A stretch of DNA of 64,000 nucleotides, taken from contig CAVVEQ010000006.1 in NCBI GenBank assembly GCA_963747315.1, positions 310,001-374,000 on the forward strand, in the 5' to 3' direction. The stretch is from CAVVEQ01 sp963747315. GTDB taxonomy: Bacteria; Chloroflexota; Anaerolineae; Anaerolineales; Anaerolineaceae. Each line of letters starts with the position of its first letter. Position 1 is the first letter of the stretch. The notes beneath the pieces are model-generated. The model did not search any database and had not been told where the DNA came from. It worked only from the letters and a program-made list of their open reading frames with translations. The translations under genes were made by a program, and so were the position numbers. This document shows, piece by piece, positions 8,550 through 18,578 of the stretch.

Positions 8550-11500
8550 TTGGATCATCAACCAACCAGCCAGAAGGGATTTTCAAAACACCTGACCTCA
8601 GGACGCATGATTGGTTTGGTCAGCATCCTTCTGGTAGCCATTTTTCTCGTCCCGGTAGAAGAATACCTTACCCGCCAGTACCTGCAGCTCCAATTGGAGG
8701 CGGACCGCGTCTCGGTGGAAAGGGATTTTAAACCCCTGCTTTTCTCGTTCATCCACAATATAAATACCGGGGAGACGGTTTCCGCTGACCTGGCAGGGAT
8801 GATCTCCGCCGATCTCATTCAGGGAGAGCAGCTAAATCCGCAAGACCTGGATCAATTCACTGGACCCGCAGCCTCCAGGGCTATCGGTACGCTGGGGGTT
8901 GTGATTTCACCTGATCACATCATTAAATACAGTAGCCCAGCGCTCGAGTCGCTATTCCCCCCCGGGGTTGATTGGTATTCTTTCGACCCGGCCATTTCCC
9001 GATCCGCAAAACTTGCCTACCAGACGGGTAAACCTGCCATAAGCCAACCATTCGAGATATCGGAAGGTTGGTGGGTGATCGCCGCCCATACACCGGTAAT
9101 CAAGGACGCGCATACCTGGGGGCTGGTGTCCGTAATAATTGATCCACAAGCGCTTTCTGCCAGGCTGGGGTTAATAGAGAATGCATTTCCCGGTTACCGA
9201 TTCGAGCTGACAGATTCAACTGGTATGCACGTAGCCGGCACTTCGTTGGATACCTCCCAACCCGTAATCCGGATTTCCTCTCCGGATCCAAGGTTGGATT
9301 ACTCGCTGGTAGTCCAACCGAACCAGGCATTCGGAGTGAAAGCGCTTAAGGATTTTAATGTTCTCCGCCTCATCGGTATTTCAATGATCGTCCTGATCAG
9401 TCTCATGCTCTACGGGGTGATCAACCAGCGATCCAATCTGACCACAGCGGTCACTCAGCGTACCAGGGAGCTGACCAGCGCGAACCGCTCAGCGTTACTC
9501 CTTAGCCAGTGCAATGAAGCCCTCGTGCGGATTCAGAGTGAAGATGAAATGCTGGAGAAGATCTGCCAGGTGATCGTTAATATTGGGCAGTATCCCTTCG
9601 CCTGGGTGGGTGTCCTGGATGACCGTTACCCGGGATTGATCATCCCCAGAGCCTGCCACGGAAACCAGCGTTCCCTCGTGGACCTACCATCCATCTCCCG
9701 ATATGAAATGGAATCCTACCGTCAGGGCAGCGGGGAATCAGACCCGCGTGGCGAAAAACCACTGCGAATCGATAACCTCGAAGAAGTTGAGTTCATGTCA
9801 CAATGGAAGAGCCTCCCCGGCGTTTTCCCGATCCGCACGGTGCTGCTGTTGCCAATCCTGGATAATAAAAATCCAATCGGATATCTGGCTGTGCACGCTG
9901 GATCTCCCGCGGTTTTTAATAAAACACAGGTCGCGTTGTTATCCAGCCTGGCAAATGATATTGCCTTCGGGCTAACAGCATTGCATACACGCCAGGCGAA
10001 ACGATCCACGGAAATATCCCTGCGCCGCGAACGGGATATGTTCCAGCGCTTGATGGAAACCAGTCCTTCCGGCGTGCTCGTGGTAGATGGTACCAACCGG
10101 ATTACTTTTTTCAACAATCGCGCCAGAGAGATCTTCGGCGCACCCGGCGCCCCGACTGAAAACCTGACCGATAATTCTTCTCTCTGGAAAGCCCTTGACG
10201 ATCAAAACCTGCCGGTAAGCGAGGACGATCTACCCTACAATCAGATCATCAACAGCGGTTTGCCGCTCTATAACCGCATCCTCCAGCTTGAAGTAAGCCC
10301 TCACGATACCCGTTGGGTGCTGGTGAACGGCGCACCCTTGCTGGATCCAGACGGCGATGTGGAATCGGTGATCCTTACCCTGGAAGATATCACCATCAAC
10401 AAAAAGTCGGAGATCACCCTCGGCAAGAGCGAAAAGAGGTACCGCCAGTTGTTAGAAACGGTGCAGGATGGCATCTGGATCCTGGACGAAACCTTGCATA
10501 CAACTTACGCCAATCAATCCATGGCGGATATGATCGGTTCCTCCATCGAAGAAATGCCCGGCAAGTCAATCTTGGATTTCATGTCCGAGAGCCAATCTGC
10601 CAGTTTTCGCAAGGATATCCCCCGCCTGCGCCAATCAAAGGCCATCGAATTGGATTGTGAGTTCACCCATCGGAAGGGAAAGCTGGTGATCACTTCCATT
10701 CACACTGCCCCATTCACAGATGAGCGCCACCGCTGGAAAGGCCTGATGGCCATCGTGACCGATATCACTTCGCGGCGGCTAAAGGAGCGCGAGCTGGAGG
10801 CAATAACCCGCATGGCAAATGCCTTGCGTGATGCCGACACCCGTTCCGAAGTCGCCGGGATCATCCTCGATACCATGTGCGGCTTATTCAAAGGCCAGGG
10901 GTCAGCCCTGGCGGTTAAAGACTCAACCAAAAAGAGTTTTCCCTTTGAATTCAGCTCCGGAGGCTGGTCCTCCTGGCAGGGAAGCTCGCATCCCTCCCTT
11001 AGCGAGGTCAGCCGCAAGGTGTTTGAAACAGGCCGGCATTACCTCAGTTTAAAAGCCGGGGATGATCCAAACCTCGCATTTCCGGATTTTATTCCCCTTT
11101 CGCAGACCGTTCTTTGCCTGCCGTTGATAACCCACGAGAAGACGATCGGTGTGGTCTGGCTGGGTAGGGATTCCACGGAATCCCAAACTGTAATTCCACC
11201 CGGCGCGGATGAGGTTCGCCTGCTCACCGCCGCCGCCGATATCGCTGCAAGCGCGCTGCAACGAGCTACCTTGTTGCAAAAAACAGAATTGAGCCTGAAC
11301 CGGCTTTCAGCCCAGCGGGATATCAACCTCACAATCAGCACCAGCCTGGATATGAAGACTGTGCTGGAGAAGCTGCTCAGCCTGGTGACTGATAAGCTCC
11401 AGGTTTCTGCGGCAGATGTTTTATTGTTCGACTCTGAAAGTGGTTCTCTGAAATACGCAGCCGGCAAGGATATCCAACCTGCCCCCGCTGTTGGGTCCGG

Positions 11501-12413
11501 TATTGCGATCGCGCGTGATTATGCCGGCAAATCCATCACTGCCAACCAGATCGTTTCCGTCACCCGCGAGCAGAACCTCCTGGATGGTTTCAGCCGGAGC
11601 TGGAAGGCTTCACTCAAAGATTACCACCACTATGAAGCTATTCCCCTCATCTCTCAGGGGATGCCAAAAGGCGTCCTGGAATTGTTCTATCTGGATCCGC
11701 CTTCCGCAGATGCGGAATGGACCGATTTCCTTTCCAGCATCGCCAGCCAGCTTGCGATAACTTTGGATAACCTGGAACTCTTCGAAAAATTGCGCGTCTC
11801 CAACCTTGAACTTACCACCGCCTACGACGCAACGATCGAAGGCTGGTCCAAAGCCCTGGAACTTCGTGACCAGGAAACGGAGGGGCATGCAGAGCGGGTG
11901 GTGGATATCACCATCAGTCTGGCCCGGGTAGTGGGAGTACCGGAGGAATCGCTTGAGCACGTCCGAAGAGGCGCTCTTTTACACGATATTGGGAAAATGG
12001 CTATCCCGGATAGCATCCTTTTCAAACAAGGGCCTCTCACTCCGGATGAAATCCGCATCATGAAGCAACACCCCACCTTCGCCCGGCAGCTGCTCTCACC
12101 CATCTCCTACCTGCGCCCGGCCCTGGATATACCATACTGTCATCATGAACAATGGGATGGCAGTGGTTATCCCCAGGGTCTGAAAGGGAAAGAGATTCCC
12201 CTCTACGCCCGCATCTTCACGATCGTGGATGTTTGGGATGCGCTCCGCTCGGATCGCCCCTACCGGAAATCCTGGGCGGAAGAAAAAGTCAAGATGCACA
12301 TTCAGCGGGCTGCCGGACAGGCCTTTGACCCGGAGATCGTGGATGTCTTCATCAAGGATGTCCTCCCCGGCATCACCGGCACAAATTCCAAAACAACCCA
12401 CAAAAAGAGCTGA
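8550..12413 (+). CDS. Membrane multi-sensor protein with GAF, PAS and C-terminal HD-GYP domains
   Basis: A 1287-residue signalling protein, probably a cyclic-di-GMP phosphodiesterase. The start appears to be TTG 8550. Approximate order: first membrane helix (20-36), an external sensor region of about 230 residues, second helix (271-290, LIGISMIVLISLMLYGVI), a GAF-like domain (317-480), PAS (494-615), PAS (628-745, ETVQDGIWILDETLHT), GAF-like (748-905), GAF-like (918-1080), and HD-GYP (1104-1270). The HD-GYP domain keeps HAERV, HDIGK, HHEQWDGSGYP and EIPLYARI, so metal binding and catalysis look intact. There is no GGDEF domain or kinase. It lies 123 bases after the importer genes and is probably an independent unit, with no clear promoter. 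The input signals are unknown. Confidence 0.9.
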   Translation: MDHQPTSQKGFSKHLTSGRMIGLVSILLVAIFLVPVEEYLTRQYLQLQLEADRVSVERDFKPLLFSFIHNINTGETVSADLAGMISADLIQGEQLNPQDLDQFTGPAASRAIGTLGVVISPDHIIKYSSPALESLFPPGVDWYSFDPAISRSAKLAYQTGKPAISQPFEISEGWWVIAAHTPVIKDAHTWGLVSVIIDPQALSARLGLIENAFPGYRFELTDSTGMHVAGTSLDTSQPVIRISSPDPRLDYSLVVQPNQAFGVKALKDFNVLRLIGISMIVLISLMLYGVINQRSNLTTAVTQRTRELTSANRSALLLSQCNEALVRIQSEDEMLEKICQVIVNIGQYPFAWVGVLDDRYPGLIIPRACHGNQRSLVDLPSISRYEMESYRQGSGESDPRGEKPLRIDNLEEVEFMSQWKSLPGVFPIRTVLLLPILDNKNPIGYLAVHAGSPAVFNKTQVALLSSLANDIAFGLTALHTRQAKRSTEISLRRERDMFQRLMETSPSGVLVVDGTNRITFFNNRAREIFGAPGAPTENLTDNSSLWKALDDQNLPVSEDDLPYNQIINSGLPLYNRILQLEVSPHDTRWVLVNGAPLLDPDGDVESVILTLEDITINKKSEITLGKSEKRYRQLLETVQDGIWILDETLHTTYANQSMADMIGSSIEEMPGKSILDFMSESQSASFRKDIPRLRQSKAIELDCEFTHRKGKLVITSIHTAPFTDERHRWKGLMAIVTDITSRRLKERELEAITRMANALRDADTRSEVAGIILDTMCGLFKGQGSALAVKDSTKKSFPFEFSSGGWSSWQGSSHPSLSEVSRKVFETGRHYLSLKAGDDPNLAFPDFIPLSQTVLCLPLITHEKTIGVVWLGRDSTESQTVIPPGADEVRLLTAAADIAASALQRATLLQKTELSLNRLSAQRDINLTISTSLDMKTVLEKLLSLVTDKLQVSAADVLLFDSESGSLKYAAGKDIQPAPAVGSGIAIARDYAGKSITANQIVSVTREQNLLDGFSRSWKASLKDYHHYEAIPLISQGMPKGVLELFYLDPPSADAEWTDFLSSIASQLAITLDNLELFEKLRVSNLELTTAYDATIEGWSKALELRDQETEGHAERVVDITISLARVVGVPEESLEHVRRGALLHDIGKMAIPDSILFKQGPLTPDEIRIMKQHPTFARQLLSPISYLRPALDIPYCHHEQWDGSGYPQGLKGKEIPLYARIFTIVDVWDALRSDRPYRKSWAEEKVKMHIQRAAGQAFDPEIVDVFIKDVLPGITGTNSKTTHKKS

Positions 12414-12486
12414 CCGGTGGAACTATCCTATCCAAAAGAATCTGGGTTATTATTTGCGTTATTAAATGTGAAAATCAGGAGTAAGA

Positions 12487-13299
12487 ATGCAAAAGATCAA
12501 TCTGGAAGTTGAATCCACTACACAATTGCTGGTGGATTTTCTGCGTGAAGGCTTCAAGTCCGCTGGTCTGAGCCATGCTGTCGTGGGTCTTTCCGGCGGT
12601 ATCGATTCCACGGTTTCGTGCTTTCTTGCGGTTGCCGCCCTGGGGCGCGAAAACGTTCTGGGGATTCGAATGCCCTACAAAACCTCCTCCCGGGAATCCC
12701 TGGATCATGCCCAACTGGTTATTGATCAACTCAAGATAAATTCTCTTACCATAGAGATCACCCCCATGGTGGATGCGCTGATAGAAAAATTTCCGGAAAT
12801 GAACGCATTTCGCAAAGGGAATATCATGGCAAGGCAGCGCATGATTGTTCTTTATGATCAATCCGCTGCCACCCAGGCGCTCGTCGTCGGTACCGGGAAC
12901 AAGACCGAAATAGTTCTGGGTTACACCACACTGTATGGCGATTCCGCCTGTGCGCTAAACCCGATCGGCGATCTGTATAAAACCCATGTGCGCAACTTGG
13001 CAGCCCATTTAGGCGTTCCGGATGTGATCATTCAAAAACCCCCCTCCGCAGACCTGTGGCTGGGACAAACCGATGAAGGCGAAATGGGGATCACCTATGA
13101 AGAGGTGGATAATCTTCTCTACATGCTGATCGATGAGGGAAAGTCGGTTGATGATTGTTTAAAGGCAGGATTCTCAAAGGAGTTCATTCGCTCGGTTTTT
13201 TCCCGGGCGAGGAAAAATCGCTTTAAACGAGCACTCCCTCCCATCGCTTCAATCAGTGGAAAAGGGATTGACGAACGAATTTTCGATCAGGTGGTTTAA
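12487..13299 (+). CDS. nadE: NAD(+) synthetase, ammonia-dependent type
   Basis: Converts deamido-NAD to NAD using ATP and ammonia, the last step of NAD synthesis. At 270 residues it has only the synthetase domain and no glutaminase domain, so it should use ammonia. The ATP pyrophosphatase P-loop is GLSGGIDST at about residues 34-42. Further family motifs are VVGTGNKTEIVLGYTT, GDSACALNPIGDLYKTHV and PPSADLWLGQTDEGEMG. AGGAG lies 7 bases before the ATG. It sits alone between the HD-GYP gene and a convergent lipoprotein gene, with a bidirectional terminator after it. Confidence 0.95.
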   Translation: MQKINLEVESTTQLLVDFLREGFKSAGLSHAVVGLSGGIDSTVSCFLAVAALGRENVLGIRMPYKTSSRESLDHAQLVIDQLKINSLTIEITPMVDALIEKFPEMNAFRKGNIMARQRMIVLYDQSAATQALVVGTGNKTEIVLGYTTLYGDSACALNPIGDLYKTHVRNLAAHLGVPDVIIQKPPSADLWLGQTDEGEMGITYEEVDNLLYMLIDEGKSVDDCLKAGFSKEFIRSVFSRARKNRFKRALPPIASISGKGIDERIFDQVV

Positions 13300-13317
13300 T
13301 TTTGAATTTTTAAACAA

Positions 13318-13347
13318 GAGATCGGCGGTAAAATCCCCGCCGATCTC
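13318..13347. terminator. Bidirectional hairpin terminator between nadE and a convergent lipoprotein gene
   Basis: A perfect 11-base inverted repeat: GAGATCGGCGG at 13318-13328 pairs with 13337-13347 around an 8-base loop. It lies in the 66-base gap between two converging genes. A T-rich stretch on its left side would serve minus-strand transcripts; the right side has no clear T-run. Confidence 0.7.
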
Positions 13348-13365
13348 ATTGGTTGACTGGTCAGG

Positions 13366-14187
13366 TTACGGGCAATCTACTTTAAAACTCTTCCAGCCGG
13401 AATAGATATTTTGGGGTGCTAGCAAATGAACCCGCACCTTATCGGTCGTATCCGCACTAATGGATTTGGTGGCACTGGTGCTAACTGATCCCGCACCTGT
13501 GCTACTCACAGTTCCCTGTGCAGAGTTATAACCGCTTTCGGTTTCGAAACGATATGTGTAGGTAATCGGCCCATTGGCAGTGAATGTTCCTGAGAATGTG
13601 ATCACAACCGGGCAGGCTCCAGTGTAATCGCTGGGGGTTGCTCCCACGCTGAGGGTTATTGATGGTGGTTTGACAACTGGCAGAGTGCTTACATCCCCTT
13701 CAACAGAGGTTGATCCTCCCCAAGCCCAGCAAGGGTAATTGTATTTCGGGATTGCAACAAACCACCAGGAGTTACTATTGTTCCTGCCCTTTACGGGAGC
13801 TTTGCCATCATCCTTTAAAAAATAACCAATCGCACCGTAATCCGGTCCTGGGCCAAAACGGCAGTTCGTGTCTTCTACCGCAGTAATCATCGGAACACCC
13901 GGCACAATGGTTGTTGTGGGTGGAGGCGGAGGGGTGATGGTTGGCCCTGGTGTGTTCGTGGCTGTGGGTGGCGGAAGGGGAGTATTGGTCGGTGGAGGTG
14001 ACGTTGGCGAATTCGCCGGGGCAGCTGCAGTGGCTGCCGCATTGACCGCATCCACTGTTTGGGCTACAGCCGTATTCAGGAACGCTTGATCAGGAGTTGG
14101 AGCTTGCACTTCTGCTCCGGGAAGGTTGCATCCAACGAGAATGATGACCGCCATGGTCAGGATACCAAATAAACTTGTCTTTTTCAT
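13366..14187 (-). CDS. Secreted lipoprotein with Pro/Thr linker and SH3-like domain
   Basis: A 273-residue predicted lipoprotein of unknown specific role. The start is set by AAGGAAGG upstream of the ATG at 14187. A signal peptide with lipobox LVGC (Cys20) leads into a Pro/Thr-rich linker (TNTPLPPPTATNTPGPTITP, about residues 70-90). A bacterial SH3-like stretch follows (NCRFGPGPDYGAIGYFLKDD, then WWFVAIP and CWAWGG). The last ~80 residues look like an immunoglobulin-type beta domain (ACPVVITFSGTFTANGPITY). This layout, with a surface anchor, flexible spacer and wall-binding modules, recurs in the truncated lipoprotein at the right end of the window. It probably binds envelope polymers, which is inference. 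Confidence 0.82.
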   Translation of the reverse strand: MKKTSLFGILTMAVIILVGCNLPGAEVQAPTPDQAFLNTAVAQTVDAVNAAATAAAPANSPTSPPPTNTPLPPPTATNTPGPTITPPPPPTTTIVPGVPMITAVEDTNCRFGPGPDYGAIGYFLKDDGKAPVKGRNNSNSWWFVAIPKYNYPCWAWGGSTSVEGDVSTLPVVKPPSITLSVGATPSDYTGACPVVITFSGTFTANGPITYTYRFETESGYNSAQGTVSSTGAGSVSTSATKSISADTTDKVRVHLLAPQNIYSGWKSFKVDCP

Positions 14188-14267
14188 TCGTACCTTCCTT
14201 TCAGGTGTAAAAACGACAACTTTTATCCGATTACTTATCATATCACAAACGGAAAATCAACACCCAA

Positions 14268-14780
14268 TTATTGCTCGTCAATAACAACCTCAAGGATTTT
14301 CACAGCCGGGCTGTTGCGTTGCTGGGGATCTCTGGCAGGAATGGAGAGGACAACATCCATACCTTTCACCACCTCGCCAAAAACAGTGTGTTTCTGGTCC
14401 AGCCAGGGTGTCGGGACGTGGGTGATGAAGAACTGCGAGCCGTTCGTTTTCGGTCCGGCATTAGCCATCGAGAGGATCCCCGGTTTGTCGTGTCTGAGTG
14501 AAGGATCGAACTCATCACCGAAGTGATATCCGGGACCGCCCATACCTGTGCCTGTAGGATCGCCACCCTGGGCCATGAAGTTGGTGATCACACGGTGGAA
14601 AATAGTTCCATCGTAGAATCCCTCCCTGGCGAGAAACACGAAGTTATTCACGGTATAAGGAGTGGTTTTTGAGAACAATTCAACAACGATATCTCCTTTT
14701 TCTGTTCGGATGGTGGCCATATAGGATTTAGCAGGGTCAAGCTGAAGCGCAGGCGGCTGATTCCACTGTTTTTCAGGCAT
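14268..14780 (-). CDS. Peptidyl-prolyl cis-trans isomerase, cyclophilin type
   Basis: A 170-residue cyclophilin that isomerises Xaa-Pro bonds during protein folding. It has no signal peptide, so it is cytoplasmic. Motifs: YMATIRTEKGDIVVELF, then FHRVITNFMAQGGDPTGTG with the catalytic Arg, GILSMANAGPKTNGSQFFIT and HTVFGEVVKGMDVV. A 20-residue N-terminal extension precedes the domain. AAGGAG lies just upstream of the ATG. It is encoded 80 bases upstream of the lipoprotein gene in the same direction, and the two may be cotranscribed. Confidence 0.93.
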   Translation of the reverse strand: MPEKQWNQPPALQLDPAKSYMATIRTEKGDIVVELFSKTTPYTVNNFVFLAREGFYDGTIFHRVITNFMAQGGDPTGTGMGGPGYHFGDEFDPSLRHDKPGILSMANAGPKTNGSQFFITHVPTPWLDQKHTVFGEVVKGMDVVLSIPARDPQQRNSPAVKILEVVIDEQ

Positions 14781-14950
14781 TCTTATCTCCTTTTGGTACG
14801 ATAAATCGGTGTGAAAGGACGTAAATCTTTGCCCTTTCTGCTCATTGGAGTATACCTTTTTGAATGATTGTTTTCAATGCCGCCTGGATTGCGATCTTAC
14901 AGCGCCGTGTAAGGCATTCGGTTGATTTTTACCTTTATTGAGCCATCGGA

Positions 14951-14956
14951 TATAAT
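14951..14956 (+). promoter_or_regulatory. -10 box upstream of the beta-propeller gene remnant
   Basis: TATAAT 18 bases before the ATG at 14974, with AAGGAAAATAGG as ribosome binding site in between. A weak -35 (TTTACC, 14928-14933) would give a 17-base spacer. The promoter looks functional although the gene behind it is broken. Confidence 0.5.
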
Positions 14957-14973
14957 CTTTTAAGGAAAATAGG

Positions 14974-16273
14974 ATGAGTGAATACTGGGAACGTTTCAAG
15001 AAATTGCCTCCAGCTCGTAAATTCGAGTTGATCCTGGCAGTAGGGGTAACCATTTTCCTGCTGGTCATCGTCCTCGGGATTGCGCTGGTTTCTATGCAAC
15101 CCCCACCTTTAGAGCCGACCTCCACCTCCACCCTCACGGTCACTTCGACGGTGGTTTTCCCCACCTTCCCCCTCACGCTCACCCCGCTGACTCCAACACT
15201 ATCCCCCACCTTCGATCCGCTTCACCCTTACCCACCAACCCAGGTTTCACCCACAACCACCACAACAGTCACCACCACCCCCACCAGAACGGCAACCTGG
15301 TTCCTTACCTCCTTCCCCTCTGCCACCCTTGTGCCCTGGCGAACCTGGACCCGTACGGCTACGATCACCCGTACGGTGACGATCACTCGCACTGTAACCG
15401 TTACCCGTACAATTACACAAACCCCCACCGCCACGCTTACCATGACCCACACCATCACCCCGACCCCACTGCCGGAACGAATTGCATTTACGGCAGACAG
15501 ACATTGGTGAGGATGGAAAAACAGGTGTTTATACAATCAATCCGGACGGGACCTCATTGGTAACCGTTATCCAGGAAACCAATGATGCGAAATTCTGGGA
15601 TTGGTCCCCGGATGCCGAGTGGTTGCTTATCCAGGAAGGAAATGTGCTTTCAAAGATCCGTCCTGATGGAACCGATTGGTCGATTAATAAAACTATTGAA
15701 TAGTGAGCTTGATGCTCAGGCGGTTTGGTCGCCGGATGAATTCTTACATCGTTTACCGGGATGTCAAAGATGATATGGTTGATTTGTTCAAGATAGATTC
15801 CAAATGGTGAAAACTTACAACAATTGACCACATCTGTCGAGCCAGGAGCATTGTCCGGCATTAGCAAGAAATAAGTCTGGCGTTTACTTTATCCTGCAGA
15901 ATATGCCAGATTCCAGGGCAAAATGGATTGTTTTACAAAACTCCTGATTTCGCTCTTTCCGCACAGGTTATTGAAGGTTTCTTTCGAATGCGTGGATTTC
16001 AAATCCGATGGGTTTTCATTTAGCATTTCATCAACGATTCCAGTGGTTGGAATATTATTACCGGTATCGCTTCCCCGGAACCTCAATTCATTGTTATTAA
16101 CAAATGAGGGCAATAATATGTCTCCTGATTGGTTTCGAGATTTTTCTCGAATCGTTTACATTTCGGAACTTAATGGTCAAACAACGATTTCTATCATTAA
16201 TTCTGATGGGACCGGGAAGATGGTTGTGCCGAATACTCCCAAAAATCCGCAGCATCCGCGTTGGATGCCGTAG
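14974..16273 (+). pseudogene. TolB/PD40-like beta-propeller membrane protein, wrecked by many frameshifts
   Basis: The first 537 bases read cleanly: a short cytoplasmic tail, a membrane helix (LILAVGVTIFLLVIVLGIAL, about residues 21-40) and a long Pro/Thr linker ending at RIAFTAD. The PD40 blades then continue only by changing frame. Recognisable pieces are GVYTINPDGTSLVTV and WDWSPDAEWLLIQ (15482-15703), AVWSPDE, SYIVYRDVKDDMVDLFKID, a piece with GVYFILQ, and finally TTISIINSDGTGKMVV with PQHPRWMP at the end. At least six shifts or stops fall between 15490 and 16170. This is either a real decaying gene or a very poorly resolved stretch. As an intact protein it would be a membrane-anchored extracellular propeller. 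Confidence 0.75.
15349..15414 (+). repeat. 18-base tandem repeat encoding a Thr/Arg hexapeptide
   Basis: Three consecutive 18-base units at 15361-15378, 15379-15396 and 15397-15414 encode TITRTV, TITRTV and TVTRTI, preceded by a partial unit. They lie in the extracellular linker of the beta-propeller gene. The units differ mostly at third codon positions, so the peptide rather than the DNA seems conserved. Confidence 0.75.
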
Positions 16274-16314
16274 CGCGCCTTTTCTTATTAAACACCGAAT
16301 TCATTGAGGCCAAC

Positions 16315-17116
16315 ATGAAAACAATCGTAATCACTGGCAGCACCCGCGGGATTGGTTATGGACTGGCAGACGCTTTTCTCGCCTCCGGTTGCAGCGTTGT
16401 CATCAGCGGGCGCAAACGCGACGCAGTGGACCTCGCGCTGGGTAAACTGGGTAGTAAAAACCCTCCGGAGCGGATTTGCGGGGTTCCTTGCGATACCCGG
16501 AACCTGATGGAAGTGCAAGCACTTTGGAATCAGGCTATTCGAAAAATTCGGCAGGGTGGATATCTGGATCAATAACGCAGGAATTGCCAGCCCGGTTTCA
16601 GAATCCTGGCTGGTTGAATGCGAGGATATCGAGCATGTGATAGACACCAATCTAAAAGGCGCTTTTTACGGTACCAGCGTTGCCGTGCGTGGGATGCTCA
16701 CCCAGGGTTTCGGAGCTGTCTACAACATGGAAGGCATGGGGAGCGAGAAAGGTCGAATGATTCCCGGATTGTCGGTGTATGGCCTGACCAAAGCCGGCTT
16801 GCGCTATTTTAATGATTCCCTCTTCAAAGAATTGGAGGGCAAATCGGTGATAGCAGGCGCGTTGCAACCTGGGATGGTTGTCACAGACCTCATCACCGCA
16901 CAAAAAACTTCCGATGCTGCAGATTTTGAACGCGTCAAATGGATCACCAACATCATCGGCAACCGTGTAGAGGATGTGACTCCCTGGCTAGCGGAGAAGA
17001 TGCTCACCAACACCCGCAATGGTGCCCGGTTCCGCTATATGTCCACATTCAAGACCGCGCTGCGTTTCCTGCGAGCCCCTTTCGTCAAGCGGGACCTGTT
17101 CAGCGAACAAGTGTGA
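16315..17116 (+). CDS. Short-chain dehydrogenase/reductase (SDR), one frameshift
   Basis: A Rossmann-fold NAD(P)-dependent oxidoreductase of about 266 residues. The start is the ATG at 16315. It has the cofactor motif TGSTRGIGYG, NNAG after the shift (DIWINNAGIASP), and the active-site pair in SVYGLTKAG (Tyr-x-x-x-Lys). The frame breaks near 16540: dropping one base restores EKFGRVDIWINNAG. The remaining 187 residues are clean. The substrate is unknown. The following methyltransferase gene, 36 bases downstream, also has one shift. Cytoplasmic. Confidence 0.82.
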
Positions 17117-17152
17117 AACGCCTCCATCGACCCCGAGGACTGAGAAACTGGA

Positions 17153-17837
17153 ATGAGGCTAACTGTGGCTGCCACAGGTAGAGAGCCCCCAGGGAAGCTG
17201 GACCATGCGCTCACCCGGCGGAATTATGACCGGTTGAGCCGCTGGTACGACCTCCTGGAGAGCAGCTGGGAGCGAAAACCGCGCGAGACAACGCTTGCCA
17301 GCCTGGAAGCTGCTCCTGGAGCAAGGATCCTGGAGATCGGTTGCGGAACCGGTAATTCACTGGGAGATCTATCGAAGAAGGCAGGAAAAAATGGTTGTGT
17401 GTATGGCATCGATCTTTCCGCGGGTATGCTGCGCCAGTCAGGATCGCGCCTTTTTCGTGATGAAACCACTTCAAATGCTTTTCTCACACAGGCAGACGCC
17501 GTGTTGCTCCCGTTTGCCGATGATCTCTTTGATATCATATTTTTAAGCTTCACCCTGGAATTATTCAGCCTACCGGAGATTCGTGTTGTGTTGGCGGAAT
17601 GCAGTCGGGTGCTCAAACCCGGTGCCCGCCTGGGAGCGGTCGCTGTTTCCAGGTCTGGCGGATGGAAATGGATGATCCTTCTTTATGAAAGCCTTCACCG
17701 GGCATTCCCACAGGTGGTGGATTGTGCCCCCATCAATTTAATTCTATCTTATTGAGGAAGCTGGTTTTACCCCGGTGTACCGCCGGACTTTTTCCCTCTT
17801 CGGGATCGGCGTCGAGTCAGTAACCGCTTGCAAATAG
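17153..17837 (+). CDS. SAM-dependent methyltransferase (UbiE/Methyltransf_11-like), frameshift near the 3' end
   Basis: A class I methyltransferase of about 227 residues. Motif I (ARILEIGCGTGNSL) binds S-adenosylmethionine. Later motifs are VYGIDLSAGML, ADAVLLPFADDLFDIIFLSF and ECSRVLKPGARLG. The frame stops early at 17755 because of an extra A near 17741. With it removed, the end continues as INLFYLIEEAGFTPVYRRTF to the stop at 17835-17837, matching the usual methyltransferase C-terminus. The acceptor is unknown; quinone, lipid and small-molecule substrates are all possible. It probably belongs with the SDR upstream. Confidence 0.82.
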
Positions 17838-18067
17838 TTTCCGAATATTCCCTGGATCAATAATTTCACAGGATACATTCGCATTTTTCATACCTCTCTC
17901 ACCTGGCGTTAATCCATGGATGATATAACTATCACTGGAAAGGTTCCTATGAAAATAATTGATGGTATTCAAGATTTTTTTCTGTGGTTAATCCTGATCT
18001 TTTCTACACGGCAATTGAAATATGTTCCCGTCCCCGAAGAGATTCAAAGGTTTGAGCGGAGGTCGAA

Positions 18068-18535
18068 ATGAATGGTTTTTGGAAATGGTTTTTGGTCGTC
18101 GTCGGCGTTATCGTACTTATTGGTTTGATAGCCACTCCATTCGTGATGCATTCTGTCTCCCGTTTTGGGGCGTATCCGATGATGCAACAGCAATATTTCC
18201 AGGATGGTCCTTCCTTCCGCGGTGATTTCGATGGCAACCCTTACCAACGCGAAGGATATTACGGGATGCCCATGCATCACGGATTCATAAAGCCCTTTGG
18301 GGGATTCATGATGATCCCCTTCTTTGGACTCTTCTGCCTGGTCTCGATCGGAATTCTAGGCTTGGCCGTTTATGGGATCGTCGCTCTGCTGAATCGGTCT
18401 GGTTCTGTCAAAACGACCCCTATTGGAGATGTGGTTGAGAATCCTGTCCAACCTTGTGTCAAATGCGGAAAGCCTGTTCAGGATGATTGGTCTGTCTGTC
18501 CTCATTGTGGTCAGAAAGTCCGGCGTTCAAAATAA
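18068..18535 (+). CDS. Small two-helix membrane protein with C-terminal zinc ribbon
   Basis: A 155-residue protein of unknown function. Helix one is near the start (FLVVVGVIVLIGLIATPFVM). A Met/Tyr/His/Gly-rich external loop follows (MMQQQYFQDG, GMPMHHGF), then a second helix (FFGLFCLVSIGILGLAVYGI). The cytoplasmic end is a zinc ribbon with two CxxC pairs (PCVKCGKPV and SVCPHCGQKV). GGAGG lies 7 bases before the ATG. The Met/His-rich loop could bind a metal such as copper, but this is speculative. It stands alone, and the 230 bases upstream show no gene. A strong terminator follows. Confidence 0.78.
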   Translation: MNGFWKWFLVVVGVIVLIGLIATPFVMHSVSRFGAYPMMQQQYFQDGPSFRGDFDGNPYQREGYYGMPMHHGFIKPFGGFMMIPFFGLFCLVSIGILGLAVYGIVALLNRSGSVKTTPIGDVVENPVQPCVKCGKPVQDDWSVCPHCGQKVRRSK

Positions 18536-18578
18536 TCGGACCTGGTCCATTTTTCAGGTAATCTAAGCGACTCCACCT

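Noticed and set aside
15349..15414. Short tandem repeats considered as a CRISPR array
   Set aside because: Units are contiguous 18-base coding repeats without spacers.
15228..15536. Val/Gly-rich antisense frame opposite the Thr/Pro linker
   Set aside because: It is the mirror of a repetitive Thr codon tract, not a gene.
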